Below are positions 1 to 6,614 of a DNA stretch of 34,668 bases, piece by piece; positions within the stretch are counted from its first letter, which is position 1, and the number at the start of each line of letters is the position of its first letter. The notes below the pieces were generated by a model. That model had not been told where the DNA came from and made no database searches. It was given only the letters and a program-made list of their open reading frames with translations. The DNA comes from Clostridia bacterium (GTDB lineage Bacteria; Aerophobota; Aerophobia; Aerophobales; AE-B3A): positions 1 through 34,668 of the forward strand of contig DAOWIY010000020.1 of assembly GCA_030640665.1 (NCBI GenBank), written 5' to 3'. The position numbers and the translations under genes are program-made.

Positions 1-94
1 GTATATTTTTCTTTTTCCTCCACTCGAAGCCTCGTTAAGGTAGCTTCTATAAGCAATCAGAATTGCTTTACGGAATATATAAGGCTCCTTCAGA

Positions 95-140
95 AAATGT
101 CCTTCGGCAAGCGTATAATAAGAAATGCCTCAGGACATTT
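95..140. repeat. Imperfect inverted repeat upstream of rplI
   Basis: Arms AAATGTCCT (95-103) and AGGACATTT (132-140) are perfect reverse complements, and inside them GGCA (106-109) pairs with TGCC (126-129). An outer pair, AAGCCTCG (27-34) and CGAGGCTT (154-161), could enclose the whole region. I see no gene in bases 1-189. The hairpin may be a leader structure or a short mobile palindrome. Its segment 96-117 recurs near tRNA-Pro (see the block at 9367-9388). Confidence 0.5.
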
Positions 141-189
141 CCCGAGTTTCTTGCGAGGCTTTTACTCCCATTTTTTGAAAGGAATAATC

Positions 190-639
190 TTGAAGATTAT
201 ATTAAGAGAAAAAGTTGATAATATTGGAAAAAAGGGAGAGATAGTAGAAGTAGCCAGTGGCTATGCACGAAATTTCCTTCTTCCAAAGAACCTGGCCCTG
301 AGAGCTACTTCCAGTAATGTTAAGCAGTGGGAGGAAAGGAAAAGAGTTGCTCAACAAAAAAAGGAAAGAGGGAAATTGAAAGCTCTGAAAGTAGCAGAGA
401 AACTCAAAAAGGTAAGATTGATATTGCAAAGAGATATGGGGGAGGAAGGAAAATTATTTGGGGTGGTTACTTCTCAGGATATCGTTCAGGAGATTAAGAA
501 AAAATTAAATTTGGAAATAGATCATAGGAAAGTTAATCTAACCGAACCCATTCGAGTTATCGGAATCAAAGAAGTTCTTCTTAAACTGCATCCAGAAGTA
601 GAAATTCCTTTAGAGGTGGAAGTGAAGAAAAAAGGGTGA
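190..639 (+). CDS. rplI: 50S ribosomal protein L9
   Basis: Large-subunit ribosomal protein L9, which binds 23S rRNA at the base of the L1 stalk. The N-terminal domain is clear: a KIILREKVDNIGKKGEIVEV-type start followed by GYARNFLLPKNLA, the family's most conserved segment. A charged connecting helix and the C-terminal domain follow. I place the start at the TTG at 190 because GAAAGGA lies six bases upstream and the resulting 149 residues match the usual L9 length. An ATG at 97 in the same frame would add 31 residues with no L9 similarity, inside a hairpin region. The next gene begins one base after the stop, so the two are probably co-transcribed. Confidence 0.96.
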   Translation: MKIILREKVDNIGKKGEIVEVASGYARNFLLPKNLALRATSSNVKQWEERKRVAQQKKERGKLKALKVAEKLKKVRLILQRDMGEEGKLFGVVTSQDIVQEIKKKLNLEIDHRKVNLTEPIRVIGIKEVLLKLHPEVEIPLEVEVKKKG

Positions 640-640
640 A

Positions 641-1906
641 ATGTCTAAAAAGCAAAATAAAATCTACATTATAGATGTTACCAATAGAGATGGAGTTCAG
701 ACATCTAGATTGGGTTTGGCCAAGTTAGAAAAAACTCTCATTAATCTCTATTTAAATGAGATGGGGATTTACCAGTCAGAATTTGGTTTTCCCTTTACTA
801 ACCACGAGATAAATTACCTTGAGGCTAATCTTGAGCTGGCTAAGATGGGAGTCCTTCGACCTATAATCCTCAGTGGTTGGTGTAGAGCAGTCAAGGACGA
901 TGTGAAGAAGGCTCACCAGATAGGACTCAAACACATCAATATCTCTATTTCCACCTCAGGGCAAATGGTGAAGGGCAAATTTGAAGGCAGAGTAGTAAGA
1001 GATCCTAAAGAGAACCCTTCTAAACCCAGCATAATAGGGATGATGATAGAGGCACTTGAGGAGGCAAAAAAAGGAGGAATGACCGTAGGTGTTAACGCCG
1101 AAGATTCCTCTCGGACCGATGATGAGTTTTTAATAAAATTTGCTCAGACAGCCAAAGAACATGGTGCTGACAGGATAAGATATTGTGATACGCTGGGCTA
1201 CGATGATCCTTTTACCATTTATCAGCGGGTAAAAAATCTGGCTAAAGAGGTTCGAATTCCCATAGAACTTCATTGCCATAATGATCTTGGTGTAGGAGTG
1301 GCCTGTTCAATAGCTGGAGCAAAAGGAGCTATTGAGGCAGGAGTAGACGCTTACATTAATACTACGATTAACGGTATAGGAGAGCGGACAGGAAATGCAG
1401 ACCTTGTTTCTGTAATTTTAGCTTTACGCAAATCCAGTGGCCTGAAAGATTTGAATTTATTGGACGAAAGAGTGAACCTCTCTAAAGCCTGGAGAACTGC
1501 CAAATATGCCTCTTATGCTTTTGGTGTTCCCATCCCCATAAATCAGGTAGGGGTGGGAGGAAATGCCTTTGCTCACGAATCAGGAATTCATGCTAATGGA
1601 GCCTTGAAAGATAGGCGTAACTATGAGCTTTATGATTTTGAGGATTTGGGAAGAGGGGAGCCAGAAATAGTGGAAACGGGTAGAGAGATAACTACAGGAG
1701 AATATGGAGGGATTAAGGGATTTAGAGATGTATATGAGAAATTAGAAATTGAGTTTAAGGATGAAAAAGAGACTTATACAGTTCTGGAGCTGGCTCGCTA
1801 TGCTAATGTACATACACAAAAACCTCTTACTAATGATGAACTTCTCTTTATTGCCCACTATCCAGAGCAAGCTAAGAAAATCCTTACCGTTGCTCCAGCG
1901 ATATAA
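641..1906 (+). CDS. Homocitrate/2-isopropylmalate synthase-family acyltransferase
   Basis: DRE-TIM metallolyase-fold enzyme that condenses an acyl-CoA, usually acetyl-CoA, with a 2-oxoacid. Family motifs are visible: RDG at 16-18, the metal ligands in HCHNDLG (211-217), GERTGNADL (247-255) and FAHESGIH (310-317). The 421-residue length fits a homocitrate synthase-like form without the long regulatory C-terminal domain of LeuA. Substrate specificity cannot be read from sequence; homocitrate synthase, Re-citrate synthase and citramalate synthase are all possible. No leucine, lysine or nif gene lies next to it, so context does not decide. The start has a GGGTGA-type ribosome site overlapping the end of rplI. 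The stop codon touches a heptad repeat tract. Confidence 0.85.
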   Translation: MSKKQNKIYIIDVTNRDGVQTSRLGLAKLEKTLINLYLNEMGIYQSEFGFPFTNHEINYLEANLELAKMGVLRPIILSGWCRAVKDDVKKAHQIGLKHINISISTSGQMVKGKFEGRVVRDPKENPSKPSIIGMMIEALEEAKKGGMTVGVNAEDSSRTDDEFLIKFAQTAKEHGADRIRYCDTLGYDDPFTIYQRVKNLAKEVRIPIELHCHNDLGVGVACSIAGAKGAIEAGVDAYINTTINGIGERTGNADLVSVILALRKSSGLKDLNLLDERVNLSKAWRTAKYASYAFGVPIPINQVGVGGNAFAHESGIHANGALKDRRNYELYDFEDLGRGEPEIVETGREITTGEYGGIKGFRDVYEKLEIEFKDEKETYTVLELARYANVHTQKPLTNDELLFIAHYPEQAKKILTVAPAI

Positions 1907-1907
1907 T

Positions 1908-1963
1908 TCGTCGCTCGTTGTTCGTATCTCGTATCTCGTATTGCGTGATGCGTATTGCGTATT
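1908..1963 (+). repeat. Heptad repeat tract, family A
   Basis: Eight in-phase 7-base units follow one another: TCGTCGC, TCGTTGT, TCGTATC, TCGTATC, TCGTATT, GCGTGAT, GCGTATT, GCGTATT. The tract begins within the AATTCG that overlaps the preceding stop codon. It is the longest and cleanest copy of a family found in at least six other gaps of this window. Confidence 0.85.
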
Positions 1964-2000
1964 TCCTCTCCCCTCTGGGGAGAGGATTGAGGTGAGGGGG
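1964..2000 (+). repeat. CCTCTCCCC palindromic element
   Basis: TCCTCTCCCC (1964-1973) and GGGGAGAGGA (1977-1986) are perfect 10-base inverted arms around a 3-base loop, followed by TTGAGGTGAGGGGG. Related palindromes occur at 10383-10409 and 18377-18413. Elements of this look are common in intergenic DNA of many bacteria. There is no T-tract, so it is not an obvious terminator. Confidence 0.75.
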
Positions 2001-2038
2001 AAAAAGCCAGTCATTACTTTTATCAGGAGGCAACTTTT

Positions 2039-2269
2039 ATGAAACCAGCTTTATTAAATATTACAGAGATAAAGAGAAAATATCACAATTAATGGGTTCT
2101 CATAGTAGATCCTGTTTATAGTAAAACTCACAAGATAAAAAAGGGGAGAGTCCTTTTCTACAGTGAGGATAGAGAAAAAATTGATAAAGCAATGTTAGAA
2201 AGTAGAGAGAACAATATAGCTATAAGGTATTTAGGTACAGTGGACAAAGATTTATCAGTAATCCTATGA
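2039..2269 (+). pseudogene. Broken small protein of a retropepsin-associated module (copy 1)
   Basis: The frame opens with ATG at 2039 after AGGAGG and reads 76 sense codons to TGA at 2267-2269, interrupted by one in-frame TAA at 2090-2092 (codon 18). After the stop it continues as WVLIVDPVYSKTHKIKKGRV and then a LFYSEDREKIDKAML-type segment. This resembles the intact small protein at 2533-2760 (EWLLIKVL, GKLILHSKNRDEI), including position relative to a downstream protease gene. The terminal ATGA overlaps the start of that gene. Function unknown. The stop could be a real nonsense mutation or a base error in an assembly; I call it a pseudogene on the sequence as given. Confidence 0.65.
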
Positions 2270-2460
2270 AATATCCTTTTGAAAAGACAGGTTCTTTAAT
2301 AATTATAACCATGAAATTAGAGCATGGTAATAAAACAGCAGATGTAGAAGTAGCCTTAGATACAGGGGCTGTAACCACTATCATAAACAGCAGTATTGCA
2401 GAATATCTAGGTTGTAATCCAGCTGCTTCTCAAAAGAGGAGACGTATAGTAACAGCCTGA
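2266..2460 (+). pseudogene. Truncated retropepsin-like aspartic protease (copy 1)
   Basis: Only 64 residues remain, against 127 in the intact neighbour at 2753-3136. The segment VALDTGAVTTIINSSIAEYL carries the DTG catalytic motif of clan AA aspartic proteases and aligns with AVDTGATYTMIPWEIAEALG of copy 2. The frame ends at TGA inside the sequence where copy 2 reads LITASGIERAP, so the second half of the fold is lost. The stop sits in one arm of a 9-base inverted repeat. Start overlaps the preceding frame as ATGA. Confidence 0.65.
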
Positions 2461-2491
2461 AGGCTTTCAGAACTCCTCGCAATCAGGCTGT
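2452..2491. repeat. 9-bp inverted repeat at the truncation point
   Basis: ACAGCCTGA (2452-2460) and TCAGGCTGT (2483-2491) are perfect reverse complements around 22 bases. The left arm contains the TGA that ends the truncated protease. It could be a remnant of an inserted short palindrome or a chance hairpin. Confidence 0.5.
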
Positions 2492-2532
2492 GTCACACAT
2501 TCCGTACCTCAGAACTTATAGAGGAGGCTTTT

Positions 2533-2760
2533 ATGCAAGATAAAATAGAAGACATAATGAAGGAGTATAAGGATGAGTGGCTCTTGATAAAGGTTTTAAA
2601 GACGGATGAATTAGATAGGCCGAGAGAAGGAAAACTGATTTTACACAGCAAAAATAGGGATGAAATTTACGAGAAACAAAGGAAATTGAAAGATGACCTA
2701 TATATAACCTATTCTGGGAAAATTCCTAAAAAAGGATATGCGGTGGCTTTTAATGGCTAA
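2533..2760 (+). CDS. Small conserved protein paired with a retropepsin-like protease (copy 2)
   Basis: An intact 75-residue soluble protein with a perfect GAGGAGG ribosome site seven bases before the ATG. Recognisable segments are YKDEWLLIKVLKTDELDRPREG, written here as the pieces EWLLIKVLKTDEL and DRPREG, then GKLILHSKNRDEIYEKQRKL and a C-terminal YSGKIPKKGYAVAF. I recall small proteins of this kind directly upstream of retropepsin-like genes in other bacteria, but know no demonstrated function. Its last eight bases (ATGGCTAA) contain the start of the protease gene, so the two are translationally coupled. No signal peptide or membrane segment is visible. A partner, regulator or substrate of the protease are all possible. 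Confidence 0.75.
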   Translation: MQDKIEDIMKEYKDEWLLIKVLKTDELDRPREGKLILHSKNRDEIYEKQRKLKDDLYITYSGKIPKKGYAVAFNG

Positions 2761-3136
2761 GTTAAAGTTCGATCCCAGTCTTCCCGTTATCGTTTTAGAT
2801 GTAACTTTAGAAGGTAAGATAGTAAAAAGAAGGATAAAGATGGCTGTGGATACGGGAGCAACTTACACGATGATTCCATGGGAGATAGCAGAAGCATTGG
2901 GTTATAGACCTGATATCTCTGTACAAAGGGTGACTTTGATCACGGCGAGCGGAATAGAAAGAGCACCTTTAATTAAAATAGATTCGTTAAGAGTATGTAA
3001 TAAAGAAGTTAAGAACGGAAAGGTAATCTGCCATGATTTACCTCAAAAAAGTTATGTTGATGGATTATTAGGTTTAAATACCCTTAAAGAACTTAAGGTA
3101 AAGATAGATTTCGGTGAAGCAACGATAGAAGCCTAA
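2753..3136 (+). CDS. Retropepsin-like aspartic protease (clan AA)
   Basis: A 127-residue single-domain protein. The DTG catalytic motif occurs in MAVDTGATYTMIPWEIAEAL near residues 32-51, and a later VDGLLGLNTLKELKVKIDF is the typical hydrophobic second half (LLG-N-L). Retropepsin-like proteins of this size act as dimers, each giving one catalytic Asp. I start at the ATG at 2753 (MAKLKFDPS), which overlaps the stop of the small upstream gene; the same frame has an earlier codon at 2738 without its own ribosome site. There is no signal peptide, so it is probably cytoplasmic. Substrate unknown. The broken duplicate just upstream shows that the module was duplicated and one copy lost. Confidence 0.8.
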   Translation: MAKLKFDPSLPVIVLDVTLEGKIVKRRIKMAVDTGATYTMIPWEIAEALGYRPDISVQRVTLITASGIERAPLIKIDSLRVCNKEVKNGKVICHDLPQKSYVDGLLGLNTLKELKVKIDFGEATIEA

Positions 3137-3441
3137 ACAAGGTTTATTCATCGTTTAATTTTTGGGAATTGTCCAGAAAATGACATAAAATTAAGGAAAA
3201 TTATGAATTCTGTGGTTTTGATATAGGAGACATTCCCGAAATATGTACTTGTAGCTCAGTTGGATAGAGCATCGGATTGCGGATCCGATTCAAGGCAAAT
3301 TCCAAAAGCAAGACCAGAAGAAGCAAACCTAATTCAGATAAGCTTTCTAGCCAATTTTCTTTTCCTAACCAGTTATATGAATTTATGTGATTTTATAACT
3401 TGCATGGACACTATTTGGACACCAAAATATAAGGATTAAAA
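3137..3441. other. Gene-free stretch of about 300 bases
   Basis: No coding region is visible. It holds the tRNA-Arg half-gene and, just before it, a loose inverted pair GGGAATTGTCC (near 3163-3173) and GGAGACATTCCC (near 3226-3237). The rest is AT-rich sequence without recognisable signals. Confidence 0.6.
3245..3288 (+). pseudogene. tRNA-Arg(GCG) 5' fragment
   Basis: The order is that of a tRNA 5' half: a 7-base acceptor strand (3245-3251), TA, a D-arm GCTC...GAGC (3254-3270), and an anticodon stem TCGGA/TCCGA (3272-3276/3284-3288) around loop TTGCGGA, anticodon GCG for Arg. After 3288 no variable loop, T-arm (no TTCRA between complementary 5-base arms), acceptor 3' strand or CCA can be found. 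The gene is therefore cut after the anticodon arm. A recombination or deletion junction is the simplest explanation. Confidence 0.75.
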
Positions 3442-3702
3442 ATGAATTATATCCAAATCATAATTGCTATAGTTGCAATATGGGGAGCTGGCTTATCCAC
3501 CTATACAGCTATTAGAAATTCCATAAAAGAAAAGTTTAGGATAAAAGTAGAGTTAGGCTCTGGATTTCTAACAGGTGACAAAATAGCCTTTTTAAAAGCT
3601 GCAAATATAGGTAACCGACCTGTCACTTTATCCTCTTGCGAATTCAGCGTAAAACCAACAATTAAAGAGTATCCAGGAATAGAGGGGAAGAAGATATGCT
3701 AA
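3442..3702 (+). CDS. Hypothetical protein with one N-terminal membrane helix
   Basis: 86 residues: a hydrophobic helix at about 4-23 (YIQIIIAIVAIWGAGLSTY) and then a short soluble part with FLKAANIGNRPVTLSSCEF. The ribosome site AAGGAT lies seven bases before the ATG. The soluble part resembles the beginning of a beta-sandwich-like hypothetical protein, and the abrupt end suggests truncation. I do not recognise a function. It lies in the decaying stretch between the protease module and murC, and could itself be a fragment. Confidence 0.45.
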   Translation: MNYIQIIIAIVAIWGAGLSTYTAIRNSIKEKFRIKVELGSGFLTGDKIAFLKAANIGNRPVTLSSCEFSVKPTIKEYPGIEGKKIC

Positions 3703-3899
3703 GGATGGCTGTTGAGTACCTTAGCGATATCCTAGAAAACTGCAAAAAGCTCAAGAACATTTTTAGAGAGAGTATAAAAAAATGCATCTCTTTTATTCCA
3801 GAAATTCTCTACAAGGAAAAAAAGCAAATAGAGGATAAGTTGAATAAGATACCAAAAAATACCAGAACAATCAGAAAAAAGATAGGTTTTGTAGCTTGA
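3696..3899 (+). CDS. Uncertain lysine-rich short ORF
   Basis: 67 residues, basic and helical in character (VEYLSDILENCKKLKNIF, then KKQIEDKLNKIPK). It overlaps the preceding ORF by seven bases (ATGCTAA) but has no convincing ribosome site and no family I recognise. It could be a fragment or a random open frame in AT-rich DNA. Its end overlaps the -35 box of the promoter at 3896. Confidence 0.2.
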   Translation: MLRMAVEYLSDILENCKKLKNIFRESIKKCISFIPEILYKEKKQIEDKLNKIPKNTRTIRKKIGFVA

Positions 3900-3923
3900 C
3901 ACTTCAGATTTTTATGCTATCTT
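3896..3923 (+). promoter_or_regulatory. Sigma-70-type promoter for a candidate small RNA
   Basis: TTGACA (3896-3901), a 16-base spacer and TATCTT (3918-3923), with TGC just before the -10 hexamer (extended -10). Predicted start is near 3930. Downstream there is no ORF before the hairpin-terminator ending at 4039. Confidence 0.5.
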
Positions 3924-3929
3924 TAAACT

Positions 3930-4039
3930 AGAATTGACAATTTAATATAGTTATCAGCTCACGCAGGCAGCAATCTGGGGGCTGACTCTCAAAGTATTAC
4001 GCTTTTATGTAGTGTTTTGGGGGTCAGCCCCCTTTTTTT
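3930..4039 (+). ncRNA. Candidate small RNA of about 110 nt
   Basis: Defined by a promoter at one end and a strong terminator hairpin at the other with no coding frame between. The 3' half is a continuous 24-pair stem (3977-4000 with 4009-4032). The pairs T-G at 3987, 3989, 3994, 3995 and 3997 are valid wobbles only in a plus-strand transcript, which supports transcription in this direction. The 5' part (about 3930-3976) is unstructured by eye. No family is recognised; it could alternatively be just the terminator of the upstream transcription unit. Confidence 0.4.
3977..4039 (+). terminator. Rho-independent terminator, plus strand
   Basis: GGGGGCTGAC (3977-3986) pairs with GTCAGCCCCC (4023-4032), extended inward to 24 pairs with an 8-base loop, then seven T. 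A compact alternative stem GGGGG-TCAG-CCCCC (4019-4032) ends at the same T-run. It closes the plus-strand unit before the convergent murC gene. Confidence 0.85.
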
Positions 4040-4137
4040 ATGGGATTTTCCCATGGGGGACTGGAGAGTTAAAAGAAGAAAGAACAAGAAAGCTCAAGAA
4101 GTTTATTTTTTCAGCTTCGTACATCAAACGTTAACCG

Positions 4138-5505
4138 CTAGCCAAGAAATAATTTCCCCACCTTGTTTATATCCCCTGCGCCTAGAGTAAGTATTAAATC
4201 TCCTTCTTTTGATTCTCTTTTTAAAAAATTGATCATTTCCTTAAAGGTAGGAAAATAATATGTTTGTTTTCTTCGCTTTTCTTTAACTTTTTCAAATAAC
4301 AGTTTTCCGTCTATTCCAGGAAGGGGATTTTCTCCCGCAGCGTAGATGCTGGTTAAAAGAAGAATATCTGCTCTTTCAAAAGAGTGAGCGAATTTAGAAA
4401 GAAGCATTTTAGTTCGGCTGTAACGGTGAGGTTGGAAGATGGCAATTACTCGTCTTCCCAGTCTTGCTGCTGCTTTTAGGGTTACTTCAATCTCGGTAGG
4501 GTGATGAGCATAATCGTCCACTACTAAAATGCCGAATTTTTCTCCTATTACCTCAAACCTTCTTTTTATTCCCTTAAAAAGAGAAAGGGCTTCTTTAATT
4601 TCATTCCATTTTATTCCCAGAGTTATTCCTACGCCAATGCTGGCTAAGGAGTTATATATATTGTGTTTTCCAGGTAAAGAAAGATTTATATTTCCCATAC
4701 TTCTGCCTTTATAGTTAACCTCATAAGAAGAGCCAAATTGTTCCAGTTTTATATTCTCTGCTAAAAGGTGAGCAGGGGAGTTGATTCCATAGATGATTAA
4801 TTTTTGAGAAGCGGCTAAAGAACTTCCTTTTAGAACCTTATCCAGGCCAGGATTATCTTTATTAATAATCAAGGTTCCTCCAGGTTTTAACCTTCTAAGA
4901 AATTGAATAAATGCTCCGAAGAGCCTAGCCTCCGAGCCATAATAGTCCAGATGATCATCTTCTAAGCTTGTAAGAACCGAGATTTTGGGAGAGAGAAATA
5001 AAAAAGAGCCATCAGATTCATCACTTTCTGCCACTACATATTCGCTCTTGCCTAATTGGCTATTGCCGCCAATATCATTAAGTTCCCCCCCAATAAACAT
5101 AGTAGGATTTTTACCTCCTCGGTGAAGAAGCGAGCAGATGAGAGAAGTAGTAGTAGTTTTTCCATGAGTTCCAGCGACAACAATCCCTTCCTTTTCATTG
5201 ACCAGCTCACCCAAAAGGGCACCTCTTGAGATAAGAGGAATTTTTTTTCTTTTTGCTTCTTGAACTTCAGGATTGAGAGAAGGGATGGTGGAAGAGGTTA
5301 CTACTAAGTCGGCTCCTGCAAGATGAGAAGAGATGTGTCCCTGATAAATAGTTGCTCCTCTTTTCTCCAGGTGCTCTGTAAGGGTGTTCTTTTTTCTATC
5401 CGAGCCACTAATGAGGTATCCTTTCTCTAACAGCACTTTAGCTAACCCACTCATTCCAATTCCCCCGATGCCTATAAAATGGATGGATCGAACCCCTTTT
5501 AGCAT
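4138..5505 (-). CDS. murC: UDP-N-acetylmuramate--L-alanine ligase
   Basis: Cytoplasmic Mur ligase that adds L-Ala to UDP-MurNAc at the cost of ATP, the first step of the peptidoglycan stem peptide. The 455 residues show the complete three-domain layout: a Rossmann-type start HFIGIGGIGMSGLA (9-22), the ATP loop GTHGKTTTT (112-120), ESDESDGSF, DDYAHHPTE and a FQPHRYSRT motif of the C-terminal domain. The ATG lies in ATGCTAA overlapping the end of murG by seven bases, so expression is coupled. It is the last gene of the minus-strand block; no minus-strand terminator with a T-run is evident beyond it. Confidence 0.97.
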   Translation of the reverse strand: MLKGVRSIHFIGIGGIGMSGLAKVLLEKGYLISGSDRKKNTLTEHLEKRGATIYQGHISSHLAGADLVVTSSTIPSLNPEVQEAKRKKIPLISRGALLGELVNEKEGIVVAGTHGKTTTTSLICSLLHRGGKNPTMFIGGELNDIGGNSQLGKSEYVVAESDESDGSFLFLSPKISVLTSLEDDHLDYYGSEARLFGAFIQFLRRLKPGGTLIINKDNPGLDKVLKGSSLAASQKLIIYGINSPAHLLAENIKLEQFGSSYEVNYKGRSMGNINLSLPGKHNIYNSLASIGVGITLGIKWNEIKEALSLFKGIKRRFEVIGEKFGILVVDDYAHHPTEIEVTLKAAARLGRRVIAIFQPHRYSRTKMLLSKFAHSFERADILLLTSIYAAGENPLPGIDGKLLFEKVKEKRRKQTYYFPTFKEMINFLKRESKEGDLILTLGAGDINKVGKLFLG

Positions 5506-6614
5506 AGCTTTTTCCCCATCTCACAGACTAACTCCGCCATTTTCCTGGCAGCTTGAGGTCTGCCTAACTTCTTACTTTGTCTACTCATTTTTTCAAGCAG
5601 AGGTTTGTTGCCTATTAAGTCTAAAAGTAATTTTTTTAGCCTTTCTTTAGTAAGGTTCTTTTCAATAATAATACAGGCTGCTCCTTTTTCCTGTAGGATT
5701 TTAGCGTTCTTGTATTGATGTCCTTCTGCAGCATAAGGATAAGGGATGAGGATACTGGGTAGTCCCAGGGCAGTAATCTCAGCTATAGCTCCCGCTCCAC
5801 TTCGGCAGATGACCAAGTCAGAAGCGGCGTAAGCATATCGTATTTCCTCTAAGTAGGGAAAAGTCAAGGATTTAATCTCCAAAGATTTAAGGAAGTCTCT
5901 TGCCCATTTTACATCGTTTCTTCCAGTGATAAATATTACCTGAATTTCTGTAGCTATCTTTTCTTTATCTAATAGTTTAATCGCTTCTGCTCCAGATTTA
6001 TTTAGACTGTGAGCTCCTTGACTGCCTCCCAGGAAAAGAAGGGTAAATTTGTTTTTGTCTAAATCGAGCTTCTTTATTCCTTCTTCTCTTTTTGCCTTGA
6101 GAATTTCAGAGCGGATGGGATTACCAATGAGCTGGATCCTATTTTTTACTCTTCGGGACAGATACTCATTTGTTTGAGCCCAACTGGTGGCTATTTTTGA
6201 GGCGTACCAGGAAAGAAACCTGTTGGTAAGGGAGGGATATACATTCTGTTCACATATAAGGCTCCGAATACCAAAAAGGAAAGCAAGCGTCACCACCGGA
6301 TATGAGTGAAAACTACCCATTCCTATTACTATGGACGGTTTAAATTGCCAGAGAATGAGGAAAGATTGGAAAAAGGATACCACCAGGCTTACCCCAAAGC
6401 TGACCCATTTTATAGATAAGGCTCTGGGAAAAGTTTGAGTCTTTATCTGCTTGAATTCAAATCCCTGCAAGGGGATAAGCTCTCTCTCCAAATCTTTTTT
6501 TCCTGCTACCCAGAGGATACGGCTAACTAAATGGTGTTCTTTGAGGTAAGAGGCTATGGCTAAGGCTGGATAAAGATGGCCTCCTGTGCCCCCGGCGGCT
6601 ATTAAGATTCTCAT
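5499..6614 (-). CDS. murG: UDP-N-acetylglucosamine--lipid I GlcNAc transferase
   Basis: Peripheral membrane glycosyltransferase (GT-B fold) that adds GlcNAc to lipid I, making lipid II. Key features are GGTGGHLYPALAIA near residues 8-21, GGSQGAHSLN at the inter-domain region and the donor-site run ICRSGAGAIAEITALGLPSI followed by PYAAEGHQYKNA. 371 residues is normal. The ATG overlaps the stop of secF as ATGA, and its end overlaps murC. Coupling to Sec genes rather than to the usual dcw partners (ftsW, murD) suggests a rearranged cell-wall cluster. Confidence 0.97.
   Translation of the reverse strand: MRILIAAGGTGGHLYPALAIASYLKEHHLVSRILWVAGKKDLERELIPLQGFEFKQIKTQTFPRALSIKWVSFGVSLVVSFFQSFLILWQFKPSIVIGMGSFHSYPVVTLAFLFGIRSLICEQNVYPSLTNRFLSWYASKIATSWAQTNEYLSRRVKNRIQLIGNPIRSEILKAKREEGIKKLDLDKNKFTLLFLGGSQGAHSLNKSGAEAIKLLDKEKIATEIQVIFITGRNDVKWARDFLKSLEIKSLTFPYLEEIRYAYAASDLVICRSGAGAIAEITALGLPSILIPYPYAAEGHQYKNAKILQEKGAACIIIEKNLTKERLKKLLLDLIGNKPLLEKMSRQSKKLGRPQAARKMAELVCEMGKKLC

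Noticed and set aside
52-68. Hairpin AAGCAAT/ATTGCTT as terminator of an upstream gene
   Set aside because: Seven pairs of mostly A-T and no T-run follows; no upstream gene is visible to terminate.
97-189. N-terminal extension of rplI from ATG 97
   Set aside because: The added residues do not resemble L9, lie in a hairpin region, and TTG 190 has a good ribosome site and gives the normal length.
1908-1963. CRISPR array
   Set aside because: The units are 7 bases, in direct contact, with no spacers and no cas genes.
3934-3952. Second promoter beginning TTGACA at 3934
   Set aside because: The only -10-like hexamer is about 7 bases away; nothing suitable at 16-18 bases.
4040-4055. Palindrome ATGGGATTTTCCCAT as murC terminator
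   Set aside because: On the minus strand it is followed by purines and not by a T-run.
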